Notes: a model not told the origin generated them from the sequence alone. A DNA stretch of 64,000 nt from Climacium dendroides (GCA_950106755.1 OX467082.1:14818001-14882000), one strand, 5' to 3'; positions 14,349-27,059 are shown, counted from the stretch's first letter. Translations and numbers: made by a program.

Positions 14349-17300
14349 TTACGAAGCTCGCTTGCTGTCGTAGTCATAGACCTCGTCATCTGTGACCGAC
14401 TTGGAATGACGGACAATGGAACGGCCGATTGCGTTGATCCAATCCTCCTTTTCCTGTATGACCGAAATATTTTAGTCATTACAACACGCCTCGGGCTCAC
14501 GGATGTAAGCACTCACGGAACGATGAACAGCACGGAAGTAAGGTAGAGGATACTGAACTGTTAAGGAAAATGATACTGATCCATGTTACCAACAGCAACT
14601 CATCAATTCAAAGACTTGATTGGACTTATCAGCAAATGGTGTAAGCATCACTTAATACATGTCTATGGCACTGATCTTTCAATGGAAATAGGGTTGCCCA
14701 CTATCACGTACAGTGGTTTACAGCTTCCCGCTTTGAAATTGTATAAGAATCTCATAAATCGTGATAAAAAAATTGATCTCTAACACACTTGGCTCTTGTA
14801 CCCAAAGATCTCTCCATAGCTCTATACATCTCCCAAAATTCACTCCTACATGTTGAAATCTTCAATGTGACGCATTGAAACGCATAAAGTGACGCAAATA
14901 GTATCCTCTACCTAAGTACCTCCGTACCCTAAGAACTCTAAATGTACCAGTCTGAAATGATTGGGAATGACTCATTATGGTACATTTGCACTTGCAGATA
15001 GGAGTGGTGTCAGCAAAGTGAATGTAGTCCAAAGGTGTGCCAACGTTCATTCCAACACTGTTGCAAGCACCCTTCAAAATACCAAGTGCAAATGGACCTT
15101 TAAAAAGATATATAACGTACTGGTCCTGAAAGGTTAAAGGACCCCCATGAGACCCCTGAGGGTACCGATTCCTTCCAGTTCCAATTAGAAACTGACTACT
15201 TCAGGCTCAGGATTCACTGACCACAGTGCATTAGGAGCTAAAAAAACAAGTCTATTTGTGATAAAAAAAATAAAAAATTTGAAGACAAATTGAAAATAAA
15301 TGACCCAGTCTAAAGAAAGACAATATACTTTAATGCAGATTAGAATTGTCAAGTATAATACAATTCCTCTGGCCAGTTTGCTAATCTTTTCCTCCCCTAA
15401 TACACTTACAGACCACTTACGAAAGAAATGATGACCCCTACTCAAGAGCCTCACTCGTTGCATTGTGTAGTCTCATTCTGATAATTAAAATATATTCTTA
15501 CATTAACACAAGCATTTGATTGAAAACCCCAAAGATAAGAGTAAATACCAGAATTGCCCAAGATTTATGGTAACTACACCTATTATGGACACTTTAAAGT
15601 TTGTTGACTCAATTGCAAAACATCTGAAAGCCCTATTCATTTGATTCCGAAAACTTCGTGCCATTATATTCTGTGTCACAATTAGGTCCTCCTTCCTAAA
15701 AACTACACACAACGGACACAACAATAACGAAATGGAGATTAAAATAAAATGAAATAAGATAAAGAAGTAATGATTTGGCGGTTGAGTAACTTGTGTCAAA
15801 TTCAGCGTGCAATTTTTCAAAACAAGGGAACACTGAAGTGTCATCGATATGGCAAACATAAGTGAAATGTGCTGGAGGACGGCTGGAGGAACAATACAGC
15901 CCATTCTAATGATAAGTATAGAAGGTTTATGAGATTCTGGAGATGCCACTCTAAAGAAGAGATGGAAGTTTAATTTCAGGAAGGAAAGTAAAATATGTTC
16001 AAAGAAATTCATAGCTGATTGAAAGGCTTACCTTGTCTGTGTCTGCAATAAAATACATAGTGTCTCTGTTCGTGGAAAGCTCAAACGCAAACTGTTTGTT
16101 TAACACATCCTCAGCGCCCTTGACCGTCAAACAGCTGCTCACTGGAATAACTCCCCTGGATTTTGAGTACTGCAGAACATTGAATTCCACAGTATTAGAA
16201 AAAAGTTAAGATTGTGATGATTTAAAAAACACTGTCAAACTTTCCAAACACACCACGGAAGACAGGGATGATGATTACAGGAGTTATATGCTGCTCTTTG
16301 AACCAGAAGATGCGACCTTGCTTCAAAACAAACCATCTCCTGCGCCAAGTTTTTATAAACTCGCCTGCAACTCACACGACCAGTCATCTTGTAAGGCTTC
16401 AACGAAGTAGAAGGAAACGAAATTAGAATGCTTATTTTATCCACCCAATTTAAACGAGGTGTAACCATGCACGTGTCAGCAAACTATAATAAACAGAATG
16501 AAACCAACACATAGCCACTCACAGGGGTATAAAAAACAAAATGACAGCAAAAATCACCTACTAAAAGTATCCTAACCTACTACAAGAGGTGAATGGGCGT
16601 GAATTCAGCAATATCATCCCAAGACTGAGGATCGAGGGGAGCATGTTACAGAACTCTGCGTACTGAATTTTCTGACATAGAAAACAGTGACCCGAAAGCA
16701 CGAAATACAGAAGGGAGGGACAGGAGTAGTATGGAGGGCCCGCCGCGTAGACAGGCGTTTTATAGGGTAATAAAAGTGATAAAGTCCTATCCGAAGAATA
16801 GAGGACCCAGTGTACCGGTATTATCGAAACCAAAGGTCAATGAGATAAACCCTAGGGGACCCCTTTCTGTCAAAATAAATTATTAGACTCTATGCAAGAC
16901 AGAATGCTGTACCGGCCTTATTACAAACCCTATTCAAACCGCTCCGTAGGGTCTTCAACGAGCACCCTAGAGCCGGGATGGCGAATCTTCATATAGTGAA
17001 GATTCCCCATCCAATAAGAGAAAAAACCCTATAGAATGCTGGATTTCGTCCAAACTAGCCCAGAAGGGAAATCTAATCAAATCAGTAAGATATAAATTCC
17101 GGACAATCTCAGTGCGAGTTAGCCGGAAGGACAGAGAAAATATGTGCCCCAAGGGGTCTTTGATATACAGAACAAGGACAGGGTACGGCAAAGCAGACTG
17201 TTTATTGGCACAACTCACCCTGTTTCATAAGCCAACCCGATCGTTCTGGGTTACTCCAGAATTCAACCTGCCAAAGAAACAAAAAAGTCATCAGCAAATA

Positions 17301-18031
17301 GTGATCAAATAAACTATCCAGCTCTGCTTTTCTGCTCCTCGACCAACAGTTGCTGCAAATAGTAAGTCTAATATGCAACAGATTCTGAAATTCCATTAAG
17401 TTGCCGTTTGTATATTAGAACTCCGCCCCGAGTGATGTCAAGTTCATATAGATGTTTCCGAACTACCACTACGATCTTGTAGTAAAGAATGACAAAGACG
17501 CATACGGCTTAGAAGACAAAAGCAAAATCACACAAAGCATGAATACTCAAATCCACCAGTTGATCCCACCACCCACCAAATCAGTGAGTTCTAATGGAAA
17601 GTCTCACCCTAACCCCAAACAATCTCGAAGAATAAAAATCGGGGAGACACAGATCTCTAAATCTGATAATTACCAAAATTACAAGAAGAGAAAACCTAAA
17701 AATGCCTGCAACTCTCTAGAGCTCCCAGTCTACTGGATTGCAGTCTCACTATGGTTTAAAATCCATACGAAGGAAAGCAGAAGCGACACTAAAAAATCTA
17801 CCACTCGATCAGAAGACATCCGCTCCTGAATATGCAAACCCTCAAGGACTACTGTCCAGCGTAAGTGGATCTCACAATAGAAACCCTAAAACAGGACAAA
17901 CCAGCAAATCAAGCATCAATCTGGAAAACTCAAAAAAAAATTTGTGTGTCTAAAAAGAAAAGAAAAGAGAACCATACCCTCGTCTCCGGTTCCTGAATCT
18001 TCCCCGTGAAGAAGCTCGTAATACTCTCCAT
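14349..18031 (-). CDS. PH1: Small PH-domain protein, AtPH1-type, complete, five exons
   Basis: This is a single pleckstrin-homology-domain protein of 143 residues, against about 145 in Arabidopsis AtPH1. AtPH1 binds phosphoinositides and acts in endosomal/vacuolar trafficking. Exons on the minus strand are 18031-17978, 17267-17219, 16364-16279, 16169-16032 and 14453-14349. All introns are GT..AG and the frame holds to TAA. The protein starts MESITSFFTGKIQEPETR, then has FWSNPERSGWLMKQGE, KTWRRRWFVLKQGRIFWFK, RGVIPVSSCLTVKGAED, FAFELSTNRDTMYFIADTDK and WINAIGRSIVRHSKSV, matching AtPH1 along its whole length. The basic W-RRRW strand and the C-terminal tryptophan of the PH fold are present. The ATG at 18031 gives the conserved MES start. 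The last intron carries a repeat at 14532-14925. I am confident of the family; ligand specificity is inferred. Confidence 0.95.
14532..14925. mobile_element. MITE-like insertion in the last PH1 intron
   Basis: Inverted ends are visible: CACGGAAGTAAGGTAGAGGA TAC at the left and GTATCCTCTACCTAAGTACC TCCGT at the right. The inner part (14573-14872) is related to a repeat in the last INTS11 intron (54724-55035), in the same orientation, sharing blocks such as TGTTACCAA.AGCAACTCATC and TTGAAATTG.ATAAG. Confidence 0.65.
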
Positions 18032-19660
18032 CGCTGAGCTTCACCTTCCACTCCTCCAAACGCGCCTTTCGAGGAGCCCTCCCGCGACTTCACTCTCCGC
18101 GAAATCAATCAACGTGAGCTAGGTCCAGGGATTACCACCAGCACAGCGCTCTCCATCGGCCTTTCCAATGCGCAAAACGTGAGATTCCCGCAAGGAGGAT
18201 GCAAGGTTTTGGAACAGCAATTCGTCGATGGCGCAGAAAGCCAGAAACAGGGAGAAGGACTACTGTGAGCAACTAGCACGGCGACGCTTGCGGCTATCGT
18301 GGCCACGTGTCTCATTTCAATGCCACGGTGGGAGAAAAAGGCTGAGTTGGACAGACCAAGTCTCAAACTCTAGAGTGGATGAGAAGTGCTCCCCTAATGA
18401 AATATTCTCCAAGCATTTCATCCTTCCTTGTCAAGGGTACATGCAAAAATTGAATTTAGTTTCTTTATTCCTCCATATAATAAGTGTAGGACAAGGTTGT
18501 AGAAAATAATTTAAAATAAATAGATTCCTAAATTTATGGAAAATTTTGATAAAAAAATTTTGGGAAAAAAGAGATTCTTGAAAAAAATATTATCTATTGA
18601 ACCTTATATTCTAGAAGAAAAAACAATTATTTGGTAGAGATGTGCCAACTCTATCTTGTATTTAGTGTACTGGTTGTAATTAGTCAATGTCCTATTTGTG
18701 AAACACATTTGAAGTGTAAGGGTAGAAGACAAGAAATTGGAAGGCTTGCCAAGTATATAGATATGAAATTAAAGCTTGTTGATTTGGCCATGTTGAACGT
18801 TGATGCTTTGAGCGCGATTGTTGAACGTTAATGCTCTCAACACAATATTTTATAAAAAAAATTCATAGGATTTCACTAGGAAGTGAAAGAGAATTTCAAT
18901 GTACTTTAGCATGCATTATTTGGACACCAAATGAATAAGTTACCAAAATTTCAAAAAAAAATTGTTTATAAGTGAACCTAGAATCAATACTAAGCTCTCC
19001 TAAACTCTCAGCTTCTACTTGTACATATCTTATGTCATCAATAATGTATCTAATTTCTAGTATCACTTTTTGGTTCAAATGTACATGACACACTTTGGAA
19101 AGTGATGATTATGGACACACTTACTACCACCTAAGGTAGAACCATCCATTACCAACCACAACTTCATCGACCATCAATATACAAGGGTCTGAAATTTAAG
19201 AGAAGTTGGGACTAATTTCCAAACATGAGTTCTTGATTTCCACCCATCAATTCCTCCATACTTTTCATAACACATCTGCTTAGTTTGTAGTTTGGAGTAC
19301 CAAAGTAAACAGGAGTCTCTTAAATGAACGGTGTCGAAATAGTCTACACATAGGATACAGGTCCAAATCAACTTTTGCCTTTCAAAATTCATAGTAACTT
19401 CAATTCAAACCATAAAATTACCAAATTTTGGCAATCCACTCATTTTCTATGGAAATATTTCCTTTGCCTTGCTGTACTCCGCATCATGTCCACCCTTACC
19501 CACCCTCCCAATGCCACGTCGGAATAAAATAGATGAGCTGGACAGCCTTGTCACTCCCTTATCCTCTTCTGCGAGACGCACTCACTAGGAACTTCCTGCT
19601 CTGTCGCCTCTCACCAAGCTCTGTGCAAGTCTGCATCCCCGATTGTATCCCTCATCATTC
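18032..19660. other. PH1 upstream region and AT-rich spacer, no gene
   Basis: 18032-18380 is GC-richer and is the likely PH1 promoter and 5' leader. 18390-19450 is AT-rich with nothing recognised. 19450-19660 becomes GC-richer again ahead of the fragment described next. Confidence 0.5.
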
Positions 19661-19665
19661 TAACT

Positions 19666-20530
19666 ATGGCGTTGCTGCAGACATCAGCGATGCCTGTGCC
19701 TGACTTCGCTTCTGTAGGTGGAATGCAATTTTATGACTATTTTCGTGGGCCGAGCCGGGAGAGTGTCACTAAGTCAGCTTGGATTGCAGAACGACAGTCG
19801 CGTCTCAGTCTGGTTTAAATTGGGATCCTACTGCGCTGATTCTAAAGTACCCGATGCGTGAAGAGTTTGGCGTGGACAATGTGGACAATGTGAGCAGGTT
19901 AGGTTTCTTTTCCTCTTAATTGGCGATATACCTTTTTGGGGGGTTGTTTTTTGGGGAAGATCGGTGGTCAGGAAATTTCAATGTACACCTCTGTGCACAT
20001 TCTCTCGTAGAACATACGCTAGGAGCCTTTAGAATGTCACTCCACTCGGTTTTGATTTTGTTTTCCATATCAATTGGCCCAGGAGCAGCCTGCAGGTTGA
20101 GCTATACGGAGTGTATGGCTTGTTAGGGTTCTATCTAATGAATACTTGTGACAGGGGCACTTGTGATAGAGGATCTGTGCAGGCACTCCGTTCTATGGGG
20201 AGGAATATCATATGTCATGCGCAATTTGCGACAAAATTTGAAGTGCATTGTAATTTATGGAAAAGAAGAAACCTTTGACAAGACGAATGTGCTGCGTGGA
20301 CATCCTTCTCTTGATGGCCTCTTCCGAAGGGTTGAAGACAAATGCTCGGATTCTGTTTTGTTGCTCTTTAGGGTTAGTCAATACTTAAAAAAACAGGGTT
20401 CCATCCATAGCCATCACGGATGATGACTCGTAGCAGGATTGCACCACACTCCAGATGTGCCGCTTTTGTGAAGGTAGTGCAGAGCGTTGCTGTGTGCCTG
20501 GTTGAGCCTTTTGGATGTGAAATGTAAAGG
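19666..20530 (+). other. Unresolved gene-like stretch
   Basis: An ATG at 19666 opens 50 codons (MALLQTSAMPVPDFASVGG.., ending at 19818) in DNA with balanced composition and a possible internal donor (CTGTAG|GTGGAA). Further on, 20148-20423 is open for 91 codons and includes CIVIYGKEETFDKTNVLRGH. I do not recognise either peptide and could not join them into one convincing model. It could be an unknown plant gene, a decayed gene, or chance. Conservation in relatives would decide. Confidence 0.3.
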
Positions 20531-21459
20531 TAGGCGACACTAATCCTGTCACTTCGATATGGTTAGGACTCTCATTTTGGGAAGTCCACTGTAGAGCTGT
20601 GAAGAGATCACTTTGTGTACAACTGCCAAATGTATGGAGATCAAATCTCCTTCTCTATGAATGAATTTCTTCTGCTATCATTCCAAGTCGAAGGTTGTGG
20701 ACCATTACTATAAATAACAAGTGAAACATTACTTGCAGAATTGATTGACAGAATTCCGGGAAGACGGTTTTCATTCAAGAGCCTTGGTCAGTTCTACTCT
20801 GCTGAGTCAGTGCAAGTTAACTGTACTCCTGCATGTTCTCATGGACGAAGTAGTTTTAGGTATCTTTTGCTGAGTCACTAGGGATGCGACTTCGCCCACA
20901 AGTCAGAAAGATTCTTGCAGGGGCTCTCCAAATCACTGTGATGAAGGGCTGTTGTTTGAGGAAATGAATTGGGTTCCATCGATATGTCTTTGTCTCAGAA
21001 TGGCGTGCTGCTTCTACTCGCTCACAATTGTCAATCTAGGAGATTTCATTCGAGATCGATTGGCGGGAGTGTCAAGTTTTTTACCTTTCAAAATTCTTGA
21101 ACTCGAGATGTAAAAGTATGTGTAGTAAAGAAAGAAGATAGCAGAAAAGTAGAGTATTTTTCTTACCCTGATTCTGCGTTAAATTAGGAGCTAGACCCGA
21201 ACTCCTTTCAAGAGTGTCGACAGGTTGTAACGTAATCAGTGGTGTGTCTTTGAATCGGTCCTTGACTAGTCTAGTCTGCGTTGCAAGTCCAATTTCCTCA
21301 GGTGACTTGGAAGTGAAGAACTAGAGAGTAACCATCATTTCCCTTCCATTACTTTCGCTCCTGAAAACCATGCCATTTGCTGGATGCAGCCCTTGCTTCA
21401 GTGTGACGAGAGTGAGAGAAGGTGCAAACCTTTCGTTTGATGGAAGATAAGGCGAACCA
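20531..21459. other. Spacer, nothing recognised
   Basis: Composition is near that of the preceding gene-like stretch, but there is no long open frame or domain. It may belong to the same unresolved transcription unit. Confidence 0.35.
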
Positions 21460-21464
21460 GGTCA

Positions 21465-22350
21465 ATGCAAACTGGCAAAGGGGAGTTGGGGGACTCAGCA
21501 AAGTTGGAATGCCATCTGATGACTTCCTGGTATTTTCTCTCCAGGTATCAAGGATGCACAGTACAGTGCAATCTTCTTTGATTTTCTTTGATTTGTATTC
21601 TTTTTTAATGGTAATTGACTTCATTATGGTGCTAAGGGTTGGCATTCCTTGCGGAGTAATTAACCCATAAACAACGCTGCGGCCCATTTTTTGGCCATGG
21701 GGAGTTTGGGGACTCAGCAAAGTTAGAAGTGGACAAAGAGAATGCCATCTGATGACTTCGTGGTATTTTCTCTCCAGATATTAAGGATGTGCAGTACAGT
21801 GCAATCTTCTTTGATTTTTTTTAATGGTAATTTACTTCAAGGGATTGATTATGGTCCTTGGTGGTAAGGGTTGGCATTCCTTGTTGAGTAATTAACTCAT
21901 AAATAAGGTTGCAACCATTTTTTGGCTAATGAATGATAAAGAATCCTGCTCTATGGGACAAAAGTGCAACTATTCATCTTCCAACTATTTTTGTGATGGT
22001 AATTTACTTCAAGGGATTGATTATAGTTTATTGTGGTAAGGATTGGCATTCCTTGCCAAGTAATTAACTCTCTTATGAGTAATTAACCCATAAACAACGC
22101 TGCAGCCCATTTTTTGGCCATGCAAACTGGCAAGGAGAGTTGGGGGACTCAGCAAAGTTAGAAGTGTACAAATAGAATGCCTTCGTGGTATTTTCTCTCC
22201 AGATATTAAGGATGTACAGTACAGTGCAATCTTCTTTGATTTTTTTTTAATGGTAATTTACTTCAAGGGATTGATTATGGTCCTTGGTGGTAAGGGCTGG
22301 CATTCCTTGCTGAGTAATTAACCCATAAATAAGGTTGCAACCATTTTTTG
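21465..22350 (+). repeat. Three direct copies of a roughly 200-bp repeat
   Basis: Copies at about 21475-21660, 21703-21895 and 22128-22318 share GGGGACTCAGCAAAGTT, GTATTTTCTCTCCAG, AGTACAGTGCAATCTTCTTT, GGTAATTTACTTCAAGGGAT and GGCATTCCTTG..GAGTAATTA. Between copies lie short parts of the R1 repeat (GGACAAAAGTGCAACTATTC). Confidence 0.9.
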
Positions 22351-22720
22351 GCCAATGAATGACAAAGAATCCTATTCTATAGGACAAAAGTGCAACTATT
22401 CATCTTTCAACTATTTTTTGTGATGGTAATTTACTTCAAGGGATTGATTATGGTCTATTGTGATAAGGGTTGGCATTCCTCGCCGCGTAACTCTCATAGA
22501 ACGATTCTTTGTCATTCATCAGCCCAAAAATGGCTACAGCATTGTTAATGGGTTAATTACGCGGCGAGGAATGCCAACCCTTATCACAATAGACCATAAT
22601 CAATCCCTTGAAGTAAATTATCATCATAAAAATAGTTGGAAGATGAATAGTTGCACTTTTGTCCCATAGAACAAGATTCTTTGTCATTCATTGGCCAAAA
22701 ATTGGCCATAGCGTTGTTGA
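22345..22720. repeat. Large inverted repeat with a perfect 64-bp core
   Basis: 22427-22490 is the exact reverse complement of 22557-22620, with a 66-bp spacer. Beyond the perfect core the two sides stay complementary but imperfect, covering GACAAAAGTGCAACTATTC and AATGACAAAGAATC, out to about 22345 and 22720. Confidence 0.95.
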
Positions 22721-22725
22721 TGGGA

Positions 22726-22880
22726 TAGAAGTGCAACTATTCATCTTCCAAATTTTTGTATAGAAAAACGAGGTCTTTTACAATTTGACTTTCCATGAGT
22801 ACTTTTAAATTTTTTTTAAATAAATGATTCACATGACCACCAAAATTTATGATTCCACATTCACCTTTAAAGGATAATTA
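22726..22880 (+). repeat. Repeat family R1, copy 2 (partial)
   Basis: It shows GTGCAACTATTCATCTTCC, then TTTACAATTTGACTTTCCAT and AATGATTCACATGACCACC, the R1 order. Confidence 0.75.
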
Positions 22881-24265
22881 AAGTTAACAAATATGATTCA
22901 ACATATATTTATAAATAGGATGGTTGAATTTTTTCTATAATAGTATCCCAACAATTTCAACATTGGATTCTACAAATATTTTTTGTTGTCTTTTACCATT
23001 AAGTATGATATTGTAAGTAAGGAAACTACATCTAAAGTCTTTTGAACAAACATTTGAATATAATTCTTAGTATTAATCCCTAAGACTCTTGGCATCCACT
23101 AGATGGACTACAAATAATTTTGAAAACTTCCTCTTGGAGTTATACAAAATAGATGTTGTAAATCCAAGTATGTTAGTTAATTTTATCTATTCTTCAACAA
23201 TATGATTAGTTTAGACATTGGGTGCTTCATGGTTTTTATGCAAGGTTCTAAATCAATTCATATAGAGATGAGAAGAAACAAAAAATTAGATTCTTCTCAA
23301 GCCACAATGAATTTTGAAAAACATGCTTTAAATTTGCATCCCTCCTACTATCAAGAATCCTTGAGGATTAAATTGTATAAGCTTTTGTTGGGTTTTATTG
23401 AGAGTCAAAAGGAGATTCTTTTTATCTTTCATTTTTAGAAAACCATATGAATAATCTATGAATTTTTAAAGTGGGGAGATGCATGGTTGGGTGGCTCATA
23501 GATGACAACACATGAGTATATATACCAATGGTATTTTGGTACATTTGTGATGAGTTAATGGTTGTTCATCCATTGGCATATTCATCCATTGGATTTCAAT
23601 ATCACATCCACCTAACGATTTTCTTGTCATGAGTTTTTAAAAAAAATGGAAGAACACCTTTGAAATTAGATCCTTTACAAGTCTATAAGTACACTTCTGC
23701 AAATGATTCTACTTAAAAGGAAATGAATTATGGGCCTCTAAACCTAACATACAATAAGTTGGTATTCCAATAATATGTTTTTTTTCTTCATAAAAATATC
23801 AAACAAAATTACATTTCTTTTTCAACAAAGTTCATATTTCTAATTCCAAAAGTCCTTTACTCCTAAAATTTAAGATGAACTTTAGAAAAATCAGGTACAA
23901 TCTTCAACATAATAAAGTTCCCTACATATATACAAAATTTTATATTCAACAACATTATTTTATAATGTCTATTTCATCTTCCAATACAAAATATTTCTTA
24001 AAAATAGCATTGTGACAAAAAAAGTAAGCCACCCAATTGTACATTCACCCAAAGGTGGCCATTAGATGTTTTTATGGGCCTTTAAGAGATTGTTTCAAGG
24101 TTGTTCCCATGGTTGTGAACCACAACAATACAATTGGATTATAAAATAATATTTTTAAAAATATTTAAAAATATTTAAATATTATTATCTAACATGGCAA
24201 TCTCCTGACCATATTAGATTGGGGACATGTCACTATTCCAGGCTCCCTACAATCCGGGAACTTAT
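22881..24265. other. AT-rich intergenic DNA, nothing recognised
   Basis: One 78-codon open frame (23202-23438, plus) has no recognisable domain. Confidence 0.5.
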
Positions 24266-24269
24266 GATC

Positions 24270-24360
24270 TTCCAAAGGCTTGAAAAAACATTTAATGTGA
24301 TAGATGACTTTCCAAATCATTGTTTGTAGAAATGAAAAATGCACCTATTGGTCTATAAAT
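24270..24360 (+). repeat. Dispersed repeat family R2, copy 1
   Basis: It contains a GATGACTT..TCATTGTTT..TAGAAAT motif and AATGCACCTATTGGTC, shared with 25783-25880 and, on the other strand, 39690-39790. Confidence 0.65.
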
Positions 24361-24689
24361 CAATTCATTTTTAGTGAAGTACCTTGGTAACAGGTCTCAT
24401 TATTTCAATATTAATAACAAGAACAATTGGCTCAATTGTTTGTTTCAACAAAATTAGATGTAATTACAATATTACATACTAGCAAAAAACACCAAGTCCA
24501 GAGGAAATGATCAAATAACTAATAAAAAGTAGAAAATATGTTTAAATATCTATTTTCAAATTTATTATAATTTTGGCTTTTGGAAAATGAATGGACAATG
24601 GATTTGGCAACTCATTTTGACCACATGTCTCTCACATGGATTCACCAACTACTTTATATTTGTAATGTGGATAGGAGACAAACTCTTTA
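24361..24689. other. AT-rich spacer, nothing recognised
   Basis: No coding or RNA feature is seen. Confidence 0.5.
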
Positions 24690-25235
24690 TATAGATGGGG
24701 TGGTATGATTGATGGAGGTAAAACAATTCATGTGAGATATATAAATTAGGATTTGTACAAGCTCAATTGGTCATAATAAAATCAAATTAGGAATAGTGTT
24801 CAAAGAAGAATTTCAGGCTTTATTTAGGTATTGTACAATAACTTTTTTCAAAACTTTTGGAACTAAGAAAATATAGAAAATCAAGCTAATTTTGAGCATC
24901 AAAAATTAGTTTGTTATTTTAAAATCCTAATAAAAAGTTATGAATAAAGCTTAGAATAGAAATTTGAAAATGTTAGAGAAAATTAACATCCCTTCCAACA
25001 CCTTTATGAATTTTGTCTATAGAAGGCTTGAAATAGAAAATGGATTTTTGGAATTGGAAGTTAGCTTGATTTCTCACATTTTTTTAGTTTGAAGTTTTTT
25101 GAAACAAATATTTTATTGTACTTCTATGAGTTTTGATGTTCTACTTTGAATATAATTACTACATGTTTACAATGAGTAGTCAAGCTATCACCTTCAACTT
25201 ACTGTCCCATATCCTTGGAGGATTGATGAAGAACA
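24690..25235 (+). mobile_element. Foldback element family F, copy 1
   Basis: The left half (GAATTTCAGGCTTTATTTAG, ACTTTTTTCAAAACTTTTGG) is the imperfect reverse complement of the right half (CAAATATTTTATTGTACTTC). The centre has CATCCCTTCCAACACC. Copies 2 and 3 at 33815-34410 and 36050-36640 share the same layout. This copy is the most diverged. No open frame is present, so it would be non-autonomous. Confidence 0.75.
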
Positions 25236-25782
25236 ATGGATTTATCTATGAAAATGACTTTTTTGCCCTTGTTTCTCACTAATTATCAATAAAATACCAC
25301 CTTTATTTTGCCATCATAATTTCCTAAATGATAGATGGTGAATTGATGGATTGATATTTGACTCAAAAATATTAAATTTTCAACATACTTGACCTCTAAT
25401 TTTGCCTTGACTTTGTCTTCTAGAATTATTAATTTTTAAAAAATGAACTTGTTTTTTCAATTATTTTTTTGAGACCCGTTGGTTGCCTACAATATTCAAT
25501 TTTTACATAAGGATTGACCCTTAAACAACAATACAAGCCCCTTTTACATGGTTTTGAGAGATTTGATGACAAAAAATTGGCTTTTGTATTTTTAATGAAA
25601 AATTCAATCTATTAGACTCAATGCAATAGAAAATATGGCTTGCCAAACACTAAATTTAAGTTACAAAGTCAAAACACTATTCACTTATGCATACCATGAC
25701 TGCACAAACTTTGAACAAGTACCAAGCCCCACTCATTGCTTTAAACAAGATATTTTAAATTCTTTTATATAAGTGAGGATTG
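25236..25782. other. AT-rich spacer, nothing recognised
   Basis: Remnant repeat sequence without coding features. Confidence 0.5.
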
Positions 25783-25880
25783 TTTAACTCTTAAAGGACG
25801 TTGATACCAGAAGTGTTTGATGAATGACTTCATTGTTTACTATAGAAATAAAGAATGCACCTATTGGTCCAATAATTGAA
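25783..25880 (+). repeat. Repeat family R2, copy 2
   Basis: AAAGGACGTTGATACCAGAA, GATGAATGACTTCATTGTTT and AAGAATGCACCTATTGGTCC match the reverse complement of 39690-39790 block by block. Confidence 0.8.
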
Positions 25881-25917
25881 GTAGTTTGGATTACTACTTA
25901 GGTCATAGGACCATGTC

Positions 25918-26130
25918 TTTCAATGATTAAGGATAAACCCTAGAAGGATGCCAAAGTTTGATGGATGATAGAGAATCCTTTTGTGTAAGACAAATGTACA
26001 AATGATCATCTTTAAAATTTTGTTTAAAAAGGGAAAGTCTTGCATAGTAATTTGACCTTTGATGAAAGCTCTTGAGGTTTTTTAAGCAAATGATTTATAT
26101 GGTAAGGCAAGAAAAAACCCCAAACACCCT
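25918..26130 (+). repeat. Repeat family R1, copy 3
   Basis: GATGGATGATAGAGAATCC, ATGATCATCTTTAAAATTTTG, GCAAATGATTTATATGGTA in R1 order. Confidence 0.8.
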
Positions 26131-26549
26131 TATATCCATTCTTGCAAAGTAGATTTTCTTTGAAGTATCTCTAAATCTTCATTAAAGTGTCCCTCAAAAG
26201 TATCATTATATTGTCTCCTTACTTATTTGCGATTAGTTGACTTTTATTAACATAGAAATTTTGGTTTTAAATCTAGCTACATGACAATTTCAGTGGCCTA
26301 TGTAGCTTCCACTTTGAAAATTCATAAAAATTATATGTCATGTCCGAAAATTCTAATTTTTCGTTCAGAAATTCATGGTTTTTAATTGTTAATATTATAA
26401 AATTATTATTTTTTAAGAAAAAGGTGCCTCCAACAATATTTTGAATTGCTTCAGTATTGACACTTTTAGGTAATTCCACTATACCAAAAAGGATGTTTTT
26501 TTGGTGGTGACCAGCCCATCCTTCTAGGATCAACCCTCAAAAGACGGAC
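26131..26549. other. AT-rich spacer with an 86-codon open frame, unrecognised
   Basis: The minus-strand frame 26273-26533 has no known domain and high AT. Chance is the simplest explanation. Confidence 0.4.
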
Positions 26550-26745
26550 TAATGACCGTGGAAATCATTCCTTTGGTTATTATATGAATCATTTGTTTAC
26601 AAAATTGCTAAAGCACACTTTAGAAGTCCAACTACTATAAAAAAACTTCCTCTTTTCACAAGAAAATTTTGAAGATGAATAGTTGCATTTCTGTCCTATT
26701 GGACGGATTCTTTGTCATCCATTGGATGTCAAATGTTCTTTGTTG
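26550..26745 (-). repeat. Repeat family R1, copy 4
   Basis: Read on the minus strand it gives the R1 blocks GATGACAAAGAATCCGTCC, AGAAATGCAACTATTCATC and ATGATTCATATAATAACC. Confidence 0.82.
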
Positions 26746-26749
26746 ACGT

Positions 26750-26990
26750 TTAATCCTTAAAGAACAAAAGGTGACTTTTGGGACTCATTAGTTTTCATGA
26801 CCATGTGAATCATTGGCGTTAAAAAATTGCAAGAGCAAGAGCACTGATTGGAAGTCAAAGTATTGTAGAAGATCTCTCCTTTCCACACAAAATTCTGAGG
26901 ATGAATAGTTGCACTTCTGTCCTACATGGAGAGATTCTTCGTCATCCATGGGATGCCAAACATCCGCCTTGATGTGTAAGGGTTAAAAGG
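26750..26990 (-). repeat. Repeat family R1, copy 5
   Basis: On the minus strand it reads GATGACGAAGAATCTCTCC, AGAAGTGCAACTATTCATCC, GATCTTCTACAATACTTTG, ATGATTCACATGGTC. It adjoins copy 4 head to tail and ends in GGGTTAAAAGGGTTAA. Confidence 0.85.
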
Positions 26991-27059
26991 GTTAAAAATT
27001 CAAAGTTTGATGTGGGCTTATTTATTTTATCCCCTGGCACTGTATTGTACAGTCCAGTA

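Noticed and set aside
15503..16012. 169-codon minus-strand frame in the PH1 gene
   Set aside because: It lies in an intron of the PH1-like gene, is AT-driven and has no domain.
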